The position numbers and the translations under genes were made by a program. Shown here in pieces: positions 1 through 10,966 of a stretch of 11,016 nt of DNA. Source of the stretch: an uncultured Sphingomonadales bacterium (lineage in GTDB: Bacteria; Pseudomonadota; Alphaproteobacteria; Sphingomonadales; Sphingomonadaceae); the NCBI GenBank assembly GCA_937898535.1, contig CALDKP010000011.1, positions 1 through 11,016 on the forward strand, in the 5' to 3' direction. The stretch's first letter is position 1, and every line of letters begins with the position of its first letter. The notes under the pieces were generated by a model. That model had not been told where the DNA came from and searched no databases. It saw only the letters and a list, made by a program, of their open reading frames with translations.

Positions 1-26
1 GATGGGGACACGCCCGCGGGTCTCGT

Positions 27-31
27 GGAGG
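27..31 (+). promoter_or_regulatory. Ribosome binding site of the outer-membrane receptor gene
   Basis: GGAGG lies four bases before the ATG at 36, with a further G extending the match. The spacing is short but the match to the anti-Shine-Dalgarno sequence is strong, and it supports the ATG at 36 as the start. Only 35 bases precede the gene, so its promoter is either outside the window or not recognisable. Confidence 0.6.
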
Positions 32-35
32 GTTA

Positions 36-2150
36 ATGCGCGTTTTTGAACTACGTCTGGCACTGTTGACGTCGGCTATGGCTGTGATGACTGTACCGTC
101 TCAAGCTGTGGCCAATGACAACGGCGCCAATATAGATGCCCCTTCAACCCGGGCCGGTAGCCGGCAATTCACACCCGATTTTTTCACCACCTACGCCCCG
201 GTTACTGCGCTCGACATGGTGAAGCGCATCCCGGGATTTTCCATCAGTGAAGGCGAAGGGCGTCGTGGCTTTGGCGAAAACGCGGGTAATGTTCTGATCG
301 ATGGAGACCGGCCATCCACAAAGTCCGATGACGTGTGGACGATGCTGTCCCGGATTCCGGCAAGTCAGGTCGAATTTATTGAGTTGTCTGAGCAGGCGGG
401 TGCGGACACCGAAACGCAGGGGCAGGGACAGGTCATAAATATCGTCCGTAAGCGCACTGCAAAGGTCAACGGCACCTATGAAGGGACGATCATCGCTGGA
501 ACCCGCTATGGATTCCAGCCATCGGTGAATGCTTCGGCAACGCTGCGGCGGGGCGAAACAAGCTATGAACTGAACGTGTCATCTTATTCTGAACGGGTCT
601 ACGGATTTGGTCCTGAAGATTTTAAGACGGGTTCGGCTGTCTTGCTGGAACGGCGCTATTACAATGGCAAAGGCGGCCATGATCAAGCGGCCCTTGGTGG
701 CGCCGTCAAAACCAAATTGGGCGACAGCAAGGTCAACCTCAATGGCCAAGTGCGCTGGGATGACAGTTTCGACATTCGGGAGGCGGATTATTTCAATGGC
801 TCCGGTGTGGACACCGCTGATGAGCTTTTGCTGCGCGGCGGCCCCGTTAGCGACATAAGTTATGAAGTCGGCGGTGACATTGAATTTTCGGCCTTACCCA
901 AGACGAATACCAAAATTGTTGCGCTCTATCGATCAGGGCACGAAACCGCCTACAGCAGCATTGAAATCGCCCGCATGGGGCAGCCAGTGACTTTGTTTGA
1001 AACGCGCAGCCGTAACAAGCCCACAGAAGCCGTTGTACGCATCCAGAATGACTGGAGCGGGGTAGGCGGGCATGCCGTCCAATTCGGCGCTGAGATGGCT
1101 TATAATCGCCTCGATGCACGTTTCAGCGTCGCCAATTCGGTTGCAGGTGCGGTGACCAGTTTTCCGGCATCAGATGTCCTCGTTCAAGAAACGCGGTTTG
1201 AACCATTTGTCAGTGACGTATGGGCGCTTGGCCCATCCTGGAAAGTCGAAGCCGGCGCCATTGCAGAATTTTCCAAGCTGACGTTGTCGGGGGACAGTAT
1301 CGCGGAACGGCGCTTTCAATTTATCAAGCCCCGCGCAATTGCGACGTGGACAATCAATCCGCAAACCACCTTGGAATTGCGCGCCGAGCGTCAGGTTGCG
1401 CAGCTGAACTTCAATGAGTTTGCGACTTCGGTTGATGTGACCGTCGGCAATCAGGTGGACGCTGGCAATGCAGATCTTGTGCCTGAAAAAACAACGACTT
1501 TCTCGGGCCTTATCCGTCACAAGTTTCTGGAACGCGGCAGCATTCAGTTCCGTGGTGATTATCAGTTGGTCAACGATACCCAGGATCTTGTTCCCATTAC
1601 GATACGTGACAGCAATGGAAACATTACTGCGCAATTTGATGGCACTGGGAATATTGGCAACAGCAAACGATGGAATGCCGAGCTGGAGATAACATTACCG
1701 CTGGATTGGCTGACGCAGCCCATTGGGTTCGCGGGCATCGAAGCGAAATATATTGGGCATTATCACGGTAGCAAAGTGACTGATCCCGTCACGGGTTTGA
1801 ACCGTCGCATGTCCAACCGTCCGTTGTGGCACCAACAATGGGATATCCGTTATGACATGGCGGACCTTGGCCTTGTCTACGGCGCATCCTTCAGTATGCA
1901 GGAGCCGAATTACGCCTATTTCTTCAACGAGATCAGGCGCCAGCATGAGGGCACGCGATCGACGCTGTTTATCGAATATAGCAAGTTCAGCCTAGGGACA
2001 CTGCGTTTCCAAGTGACCGACATGGCGGGTTTCCACCGGGATCGGTTTATTTATGCCGGAACGCGGGCGTCTGGAGGCGTTGATCAGATCGTGAACCGGA
2101 AACGCACCCTCGACCCGCTGCTTCAATTGACGTTGTCAGGTAAATTCTGA
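36..2150 (+). CDS. TonB-dependent receptor-type outer-membrane beta-barrel protein
   Basis: This 704-residue protein should sit in the outer membrane and import an unidentified ligand using energy from TonB-ExbB-ExbD. Residues 1-26 look like a signal peptide, with a hydrophobic core and probable cleavage after Ala-Val-Ala (26). Residues of about 45-140 resemble a plug domain: a TALDMVKRIPGFSI segment, then GNVLIDGDRPS, then IPASQVEFIEL, then VINIVRKR near 135, which matches the usual end of a plug. The remainder, about 150-704, is rich in alternating polar/aromatic strands typical of a 22-strand barrel and ends in Phe (LSGKF), the usual beta-barrel assembly signal. There is no N-terminal carboxypeptidase-like or signalling extension, and no clear TonB box was recognised. 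The substrate cannot be inferred. The start is supported by an upstream GGAGG. The gene is convergent with the efflux operon, with stop codons touching. Family assignment is firm; transport function is inferred. Confidence 0.85.
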   Translation: MRVFELRLALLTSAMAVMTVPSQAVANDNGANIDAPSTRAGSRQFTPDFFTTYAPVTALDMVKRIPGFSISEGEGRRGFGENAGNVLIDGDRPSTKSDDVWTMLSRIPASQVEFIELSEQAGADTETQGQGQVINIVRKRTAKVNGTYEGTIIAGTRYGFQPSVNASATLRRGETSYELNVSSYSERVYGFGPEDFKTGSAVLLERRYYNGKGGHDQAALGGAVKTKLGDSKVNLNGQVRWDDSFDIREADYFNGSGVDTADELLLRGGPVSDISYEVGGDIEFSALPKTNTKIVALYRSGHETAYSSIEIARMGQPVTLFETRSRNKPTEAVVRIQNDWSGVGGHAVQFGAEMAYNRLDARFSVANSVAGAVTSFPASDVLVQETRFEPFVSDVWALGPSWKVEAGAIAEFSKLTLSGDSIAERRFQFIKPRAIATWTINPQTTLELRAERQVAQLNFNEFATSVDVTVGNQVDAGNADLVPEKTTTFSGLIRHKFLERGSIQFRGDYQLVNDTQDLVPITIRDSNGNITAQFDGTGNIGNSKRWNAELEITLPLDWLTQPIGFAGIEAKYIGHYHGSKVTDPVTGLNRRMSNRPLWHQQWDIRYDMADLGLVYGASFSMQEPNYAYFFNEIRRQHEGTRSTLFIEYSKFSLGTLRFQVTDMAGFHRDRFIYAGTRASGGVDQIVNRKRTLDPLLQLTLSGKF

Positions 2151-3401
2151 TTATTCGCTGCGCAACGCTTCAATCGGCGAAAGGCGTGATGCCCTGATGG
2201 CGGGGTAGCCGCCAAATAGGATGCCGATGACTGCGGAAAACGCGACGGACATGAACGCCGTGTCCAACCCGACGGGAGCAGGAAAGTCGGCGACTTGCTG
2301 GAAGACGGCTGCAGCGAGGACCGCCAATGTCAGGCCGATTGCACCGCCAATGACACACAGCACAGCGGCTTCAACGAGGAACTGGTTGCGGATGTCGCTG
2401 CGTTTTGCGCCCAATGCCATGCGAAGCCCGATTTCGCGTGTGCGTTCGGTCACGCTAACCAACATGATGTTCATGATACCGATACCGCCGACCAGCAACG
2501 AGATGGATGCAATGGCGACCAAAACGGCCTGAAATATTTGCGTCACTTGACCGGTCGTCTCGGCAATCTCGGTTGTTGTGCGCACAGTGAACGGACTAAT
2601 TCTTCCTTTGGGTACGCGGTAGCGATCGCGCAACATGCGTTTGATTTCCTGCTGCCCCGCGAGCAGCGAATCTTCATCCTCGAAACCGACAAACAGCAGC
2701 GTTACATCGTCGGGCCCCTGCATCGCCGTGGTCTGCAGCCGCTGGCGCAGCGTTGTGATGGGCACGACAATTTGGTCGTCATTGTCGTTACCCAAATTGC
2801 TGCCCTTGCTCTCGAGCAAACCGATCACCTTAAATGGCACGCGATTGATGCGCACGGTTTCGCCCACAGGATTTGCATCCGCGAACAGCTTGTCAGCTAC
2901 TGTCTGTCCAATCACAACAACACGTGCAGCCGCACCGACATCGCCATCGGTCAGAAAACGGCCTTCCGAGGCGGTGACGTTGGACACAATGCCATATTCG
3001 GGCGTTGCGCCAGTCGCTTGTGTGGTGGCGCTGCGGCCCGGTGTGACCAGTTGGACGCTGCTGCGAATCTGGGGCGCGACAGCGCTTACGCCGGATACCT
3101 GACGTAAAATGGCGCGGCCATCGCGCTCGGTTAAGCGGCCGCGGTCTGTGGAGCGCGGCGGACCGCTGCCGCTATCGGGCTGCGGCACGACGATGGCCAT
3201 ATTTGAACCTAAAGTCGCGATCTGCTGCGTTACGGATACTTGTGCGCCATTGCCCACCGCTACCGCCAAGATAACGGAGAACACCCCGATCATCACGCCA
3301 AGCGTGGTGAGGATGGAGCGCATCAGATTGGTGCGCAGCGCCGTCATCGCAATTGCAATATTGACGCCCCAGCCAGCAATCGAGTTGAGCAGCTTACTCA
3401 T
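2151..3401 (-). CDS. MacB/FtsX-type ABC transporter permease
   Basis: This 416-residue inner-membrane protein is the membrane subunit of a MacB-like mechanotransmission ABC transporter. Transmembrane segment 1 is at about residues 30-50. A large periplasmic MacB core domain follows (about 51-285). Three C-terminal segments are at about 288-313, 342-368 and 382-402. Family hallmarks are the segment SVTERTREIGLRMALGA (316-332), the cytoplasmic loop that contacts the ATPase, and the terminal GYPAIRASRLSPIEALR (398-414). In E. coli MacB the ATPase is fused to the N-terminus; here it is a separate upstream gene, the common split arrangement. The ATG overlaps the ATPase stop by four bases (ATGA), implying translational coupling. 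The gene ends directly against the stop codon of the convergent receptor gene. Related LolC/E-type lipoprotein exporters share the fold, but the partner adaptor favours a MacAB-type exporter. The substrate is unknown. Confidence 0.9.
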   Translation of the reverse strand: MSKLLNSIAGWGVNIAIAMTALRTNLMRSILTTLGVMIGVFSVILAVAVGNGAQVSVTQQIATLGSNMAIVVPQPDSGSGPPRSTDRGRLTERDGRAILRQVSGVSAVAPQIRSSVQLVTPGRSATTQATGATPEYGIVSNVTASEGRFLTDGDVGAAARVVVIGQTVADKLFADANPVGETVRINRVPFKVIGLLESKGSNLGNDNDDQIVVPITTLRQRLQTTAMQGPDDVTLLFVGFEDEDSLLAGQQEIKRMLRDRYRVPKGRISPFTVRTTTEIAETTGQVTQIFQAVLVAIASISLLVGGIGIMNIMLVSVTERTREIGLRMALGAKRSDIRNQFLVEAAVLCVIGGAIGLTLAVLAAAVFQQVADFPAPVGLDTAFMSVAFSAVIGILFGGYPAIRASRLSPIEALRSE

Positions 3402-4123
3402 CCGGCAACCGCGCGGCGTCGCGATTTGACCGCAGCGTCTTCAATGACCCGTCCGTCGCGAAAGACAATCCGCCGTTCAGCATATTCGGCAATGTCCGGC
3501 TCATGCGTGACGACGATGAGCGTGATGCCTTCGTCGTTGAGTTTCTGGAAAATACCCATGATATCCAGCGATGTTTGGGTATCCAGCGCGCCTGTTGGTT
3601 CGTCAGCGAGCAGCATGAGCGGATCGGTGACCAGTGCGCGGGCGATGGCAACGCGCTGTTGCTGGCCACCCGACAGCTTGGCAGGGGTGTTCTGCAAACG
3701 GTTACCCAGTCCCATCGCCTCAAGCTTCGCCTGCGCACGTTCCCGGCGTTCGGTATAGCCAAGGCCAGCGTAAATGAGCGGCACCGCCACATTGTCCAAC
3801 GCGCTTGTGCGGGCGAGCAGGTTGAACTGCTGAAACACAAAACCAATTTTGCGGTTGCGAATTTCAGCCAATGCGTCGCTGTCGAGCGTCTTTGTATCAA
3901 TGCCGTCGAGTAACAAGGTTCCGGACGTTGGGACATCCAGACAACCGATCATATTCATGAACGTTGATTTGCCCGAACCGCTGGCACCCATAATCGCAAC
4001 GAACTCGCCACGTTTTATGCTCAGCGAAACGCCGTTGACCGCGTGCAGAACCTCGCCGCCGATCACATAATCTTTGACCAGATCATGCGTTTCAAGAAGC
4101 GGCGCTGTCATCTTCGTCCGCAT
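3398..4123 (-). CDS. MacB/LolD-type ABC transporter ATP-binding protein
   Basis: This is the cytoplasmic ATPase that drives the neighbouring permease. Numbering from the ATG at 4123 (241 residues): Walker A GASGSGKST (46-54), Q-loop FVFQQF (95-100), ABC signature LSGGQ (150-154), Walker B LMLLADE with catalytic Glu175, D-loop GALD (178-181) and switch His207 (VVTHE). All catalytic residues are intact, and the length is normal for the MacB/LolD family (about 220-245). The start is uncertain. The ATG at 4123 overlaps the adaptor gene by 32 bases. A second ATG at 4111 gives a 237-residue protein beginning MTAPLLE, closer to the family's usual N-terminus, and overlaps by 20 bases. Neither has a strong ribosome binding site, which fits translation coupled to the upstream gene. 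The stop overlaps the permease start as ATGA. Confidence 0.93.
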   Translation of the reverse strand: MRTKMTAPLLETHDLVKDYVIGGEVLHAVNGVSLSIKRGEFVAIMGASGSGKSTFMNMIGCLDVPTSGTLLLDGIDTKTLDSDALAEIRNRKIGFVFQQFNLLARTSALDNVAVPLIYAGLGYTERRERAQAKLEAMGLGNRLQNTPAKLSGGQQQRVAIARALVTDPLMLLADEPTGALDTQTSLDIMGIFQKLNDEGITLIVVTHEPDIAEYAERRIVFRDGRVIEDAAVKSRRRAVAG

Positions 4124-5369
4124 TGTCGTCGGTTTGGGCCTTCGGCTTCAGGGATTTTGTCCGGATGAGGACTTTGTCGCCCGCTTTGATGCCCGAAGTC
4201 ACTTCCGTATAATCGTCACCTTGTAAGCCGACCTGAATCTGTTTCCTGACCGGGCGATACAGATCGGTTCCTGCCAGATACAATGTAGGCTTAGGTGCTT
4301 CCTTTTTTGCGGGCGCCCCGGGCTTTTCTTTGTTCGGTTCGCCCCGGTCGGCCAATTTGGGACGGAAGCGAAGTGCGTTGGTTGGCACGCGCAGTACATT
4401 GGCCTTTGCGCCAGTGATGATTTCTACATTTGCGGTCATGCCGGGCAGCAATTTGCCATCTTTATTGTCCACGTCGATGATGACGAGATAGCTGACCACA
4501 TTCTGCGTTTCCACCGGCGCTTTGCGGACCTGTCGGACTTTGGCGCGGAATATATCATTGGGGTAACTGTCGACGGTGAAGGTCACATCTTGACCTTCGA
4601 CAATTTGCCCAATGTCTGCTTCGTCAACCGATGCCTCAACCTGCATCTTGGTGGTGTCGGCCGCGATTTCGAAAAGGTTCGGCGTCTGGAAACTGGCGGC
4701 GACGGTGGTGCCGGGCTCAACAAGTTTATTGATGATAACGCCGCTGGCAGGCGCCACAATCACGGTGCGGTTCAGATCGAGCCGTGCTGAGGACAGCTCC
4801 GCCGTGCCTTGGCTGATCTGCGCATTGCCGCTTTGCGTTTGCGCCAGTGCAACCTGCAAGGCGTTACGCGCGCTGTTCAGCTTGCTTTGCGCGATGTCTA
4901 GCCCTGCCTTCGACACAAAGCCGCGTTCGGCCAGCGCACGTTGCCGCGCAAAATCGCGCTCCTGTATCTCAAGCTCCGACCGCGCACGGGCGACATTGGC
5001 AACCGTTTGCTGCAAACCGGCACGGGCAAGTGCAACTTGCGCTTCGGATTGCTGCACGCGCGCACGCACGCGGGTTGAGTCGATCTCGGCAAGGACTTGG
5101 CCTGCCTTCACGGGCGAATTGAAATCGACGTAGACCTTGGTGACTTGTCCCGACACCTCGGTCCCGACCTTGATCGTGTTCAGCGCGCGAATTTTACCAC
5201 TGGCCGAAACCTTGCGCAGCACTTCGCCGCGCGTGACGGTCTCGCTGACATATTCATAGTCATGCGGGGTAGGGCGAACGATGCGGTAGAGAATGAATAG
5301 CAGTACAAGCGCGATAATCGCTGACCAGACGCGGTGCCGTTTCACCCAAGCCCGTATTGTTTCAAACAT
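4092..5369 (-). CDS. MacA/HlyD-like periplasmic adaptor subunit of efflux pump
   Basis: This 425-residue membrane-fusion protein links the inner-membrane ABC transporter to an outer-membrane channel. Residues 14-30 form one hydrophobic anchor near the N-terminus, with no lipobox cysteine. The two halves of the lipoyl domain are at about 65-98 (KVGTEVSGQVTKVYV) and 203-235 (VIVAPASGVIINKLVEPG). Between them, about 98-200 is an Ala/Gln/Arg-rich alpha-helical hairpin. A beta-barrel domain follows at about 240-320 and a membrane-proximal domain at about 321-405. A Lys/Pro/Glu-rich stretch (338-362) interrupts the latter, and the C-terminus is acidic. The ATG at 5369 is chosen because GAGGA precedes it by eight bases; an in-frame TTG at 5384 would add five residues but has a poorer upstream site. 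It is the first gene of the operon and overlaps the ATPase gene. The family is clear; the exported substrate is not. Confidence 0.92.
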   Translation of the reverse strand: MFETIRAWVKRHRVWSAIIALVLLFILYRIVRPTPHDYEYVSETVTRGEVLRKVSASGKIRALNTIKVGTEVSGQVTKVYVDFNSPVKAGQVLAEIDSTRVRARVQQSEAQVALARAGLQQTVANVARARSELEIQERDFARQRALAERGFVSKAGLDIAQSKLNSARNALQVALAQTQSGNAQISQGTAELSSARLDLNRTVIVAPASGVIINKLVEPGTTVAASFQTPNLFEIAADTTKMQVEASVDEADIGQIVEGQDVTFTVDSYPNDIFRAKVRQVRKAPVETQNVVSYLVIIDVDNKDGKLLPGMTANVEIITGAKANVLRVPTNALRFRPKLADRGEPNKEKPGAPAKKEAPKPTLYLAGTDLYRPVRKQIQVGLQGDDYTEVTSGIKAGDKVLIRTKSLKPKAQTDDNADEDDSAAS

Positions 5370-5377
5370 CCGACCTG

Positions 5378-5382
5378 TCCTC
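5378..5382 (-). promoter_or_regulatory. Ribosome binding site deciding the adaptor gene start
   Basis: On the minus strand GAGGA stands eight bases before the ATG at 5369, an ideal distance. A possible TTG start at 5382-5384 overlaps this site, so it would place the ribosome binding site inside the coding region. This favours the ATG. Confidence 0.65.
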
Positions 5383-5395
5383 AATTGTCTTCCGT

Positions 5396-5411
5396 CACTG
5401 TATATGTAGTG
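5396..5411. promoter_or_regulatory. Candidate operator / promoter region of the efflux operon
   Basis: The 16 bases CACTGTATATGTAGTG form an imperfect inverted repeat: the outer four bases on each side pair (CACT/AGTG), the central TATA pairs, and two positions per half do not. It lies 27-42 bases upstream of the adaptor ATG, where a regulator would cover the -10 region or transcription start. On the minus strand it contains an AT-rich TACATATACA that could serve as a -10 element. No convincing -35 was found at the right distance. The regulator, if any, is not encoded in the window. This is a pattern-based guess. Confidence 0.3.
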
Positions 5412-5451
5412 CGCAATGATTAGGCCAGTGATTTATTCACATAACACAGCA

Positions 5452-5485
5452 AAAAGCCCGCCGGAATTGCTTCCAGCGGGCTTTT
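5452..5485 (-). terminator. Intrinsic terminator after rpoC
   Basis: AAAAGCCCGC (5452-5461) and GCGGGCTTTT (5476-5485) are a perfect 10-base inverted repeat. Inside it GGAA (5463-5466) pairs with TTCC (5471-5474) around a four-base loop, leaving one mismatch. Read on the minus strand, the stem ends in five T residues, a standard Rho-independent terminator 25 bases past the rpoC stop codon. It should stop rpoBC transcripts before the efflux operon, which starts about 80 bases further on. The symmetric T/A flanks would also let it act weakly on the other strand. Confidence 0.9.
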
Positions 5486-5509
5486 ATCATTCCTTGAAGG
5501 AAGCGAAGC

Positions 5510-9790
<4,281 letters not shown>

Positions 9791-9797
9791 AATCTTT

Positions 9798-9802
9798 TCC
9801 TC
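9798..9802 (-). promoter_or_regulatory. Ribosome binding site of rpoC
   Basis: On the minus strand GAGGA precedes the rpoC ATG by seven bases (AAAGATT between them). This is a strong site at an optimal distance, and it fixes the rpoC start. A small hairpin sits immediately upstream of it. Confidence 0.75.
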
Positions 9803-9804
9803 AT

Positions 9805-9818
9805 TGGGCTTTTGCCCA
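9805..9818 (-). other. Small hairpin just upstream of the rpoC ribosome binding site
   Basis: TGGGC (9805-9809) and GCCCA (9814-9818) form a five-base perfect stem with a four-base loop (AAAA in the minus-strand RNA). It ends two bases before the GAGGA site, so it could influence ribosome access. The stem is short and could arise by chance. Confidence 0.4.
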
Positions 9819-9842
9819 TGAAAACCTAAGGGCAGGGGCAGG

Positions 9843-9862
9843 GGGCGGACCTAAGTCCGCCC
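9843..9862 (-). other. GC-rich hairpin in the rpoB-rpoC spacer
   Basis: GGGCGGAC (9843-9850) and GTCCGCCC (9855-9862) are a perfect eight-base inverted repeat around a four-base loop, eight bases past the rpoB stop codon. In the minus-strand RNA it is followed by a C-rich stretch and not by a run of U, so it is not a normal intrinsic terminator. A role in RNA processing, 3'-end protection or partial attenuation between rpoB and rpoC is possible but inferred only. Confidence 0.55.
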
Positions 9863-9870
9863 GGCTCTGC

Positions 9871-10965
9871 TTATTCCGCTGCCTCGGCAAAGCCCTCGTC
9901 ACCTTCGATCAAGTCATGCGCCTTCAGGTCAACATTCAGACCCAGTGAGCGCATTTCCTTAACCAGAACGTTGAAGCTTTCGGGGATACCGGCTTCAAAG
10001 CTGTCGTCACCCTTGACGATCGCTTCGTAAACCTTGGTACGCCCGATAACGTCATCGGATTTGACCGTGAGCATTTCCTGCAAGGTATAGGCCGCGCCAT
10101 ATGCCTGAAGTGCCCAGCATTCCATTTCCCCGAAACGCTGACCACCGAATTGCGCCTTACCACCGAGTGGCTGCTGCGTAACAAGGCTGTACGGTCCGAT
10201 TGAACGGGCGTGGATCTTGTCATCAACAAGGTGATGCAATTTCAGCATGTAGATGATGCCTACGGTCACCTTACGGTCGAACTTGTCGCCAGTACGGCCG
10301 TCGCACAGGTCAGATTGACCCGAACCGTCAAGTCCAGCGAGCTGGAGCATGGTGGTAACGTCCGCTTCACGTGCGCCGTCGAACACGGGTGTGCCCATTG
10401 GAACGCCGGTGACGACATTGCTTGCAAGTTCAATGATGTCCGCGTCGCTGCGGCTCTTGATCTCGTCGGCATAATCTTCGCCATAGGCTTTCGCCAAACG
10501 TTCGCGCACGATTGCTGGCGGAGCTGCGGCTTCGGGGTTCGGGTTATTGTGTCGCCACTCTTCCAAAGCCTCACCAATTTGCATGCCCAGACCGCGTGCG
10601 GCCCAACCAAGGTGGGTTTCGAAAATCTGCCCGACGTTCATACGCGACGGAACGCCCAACGGGTTGAGAACGATGTCGACAGGTGTACCATCGGCAAGGA
10701 ATGGCATGTCTTCTTGCGGAAGGATCCGCGAGATAACACCCTTGTTTCCGTGACGTCCGGCCATTTTATCACCTGGCTGCAGCTTACGCTTAACGGCGAC
10801 GAACACCTTGACCATCTTGAGCACGCCAGGTGCGAGTTCATCACCGCGCTCCAGCTTCTCACGACGATCTTCGAACTTCTCAACGATCAGCTTGACGGCA
10901 TCGTCATACTGAACCTTGACCGCTTCCAGGTCGCCCTGGATCTTGTCATCGGCAACCGCGATTTT
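9871..10965 (-). CDS. rpoB: DNA-directed RNA polymerase subunit beta, C-terminal part (5' end missing)
   Basis: The last 364 residues of the RNA polymerase beta subunit are present, corresponding roughly to E. coli residues from about 999 to the end. They include GDKMAGRHGNKGVISR, which holds the two active-site lysines equivalent to E. coli Lys1065 and Lys1073. After this comes the highly conserved DGTPVDIVLNPLGVPSRMN segment, and the C-terminal clamp region (GGKAQFGGQRFGEMECWALQAYGAAYTLQEM) that packs against beta-prime. The stop is TAA at 9871-9873. Roughly the first three quarters of the gene, including the rifampicin-binding region, lie beyond the contig. The frame continues open into adapter sequence to a GTG at 10983, but the first six residues of that frame (MCSSDL) come from the adapter (the last also uses one genomic base). 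There is no true start here. The gene is co-oriented with rpoC. Confidence 0.98.
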   Translation of the reverse strand, partial: KIAVADDKIQGDLEAVKVQYDDAVKLIVEKFEDRREKLERGDELAPGVLKMVKVFVAVKRKLQPGDKMAGRHGNKGVISRILPQEDMPFLADGTPVDIVLNPLGVPSRMNVGQIFETHLGWAARGLGMQIGEALEEWRHNNPNPEAAAPPAIVRERLAKAYGEDYADEIKSRSDADIIELASNVVTGVPMGTPVFDGAREADVTTMLQLAGLDGSGQSDLCDGRTGDKFDRKVTVGIIYMLKLHHLVDDKIHARSIGPYSLVTQQPLGGKAQFGGQRFGEMECWALQAYGAAYTLQEMLTVKSDDVIGRTKVYEAIVKGDDSFEAGIPESFNVLVKEMRSLGLNVDLKAHDLIEGDEGFAEAAE

Positions 10966-10966
10966 C

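Noticed and set aside
20..28. GTCTCGTGG resembles the start of a Nextera transposase adapter
   Set aside because: Only nine bases match and the following bases diverge. The adapter at the other end is TruSeq-type, so this is probably chance genomic sequence.
2198..2214. TGGCGG/CCGCCA hairpin near the end of the permease gene, considered as a terminator for the convergent receptor transcript
   Set aside because: It lies in a conserved coding segment (GGYPAIRAS), and no T-run follows on the plus strand.
5382..5384. TTG start for the adaptor gene
   Set aside because: It overlaps the GAGGA site that serves the ATG at 5369 and lacks a better upstream site of its own. The five extra residues match nothing expected for the family.
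5491..5501. Short palindrome TCCTTGAAGGA between the rpoC stop and the terminator
   Set aside because: A five-base stem with a single-base loop cannot form a stable hairpin. The neighbouring ten-base repeat explains termination.
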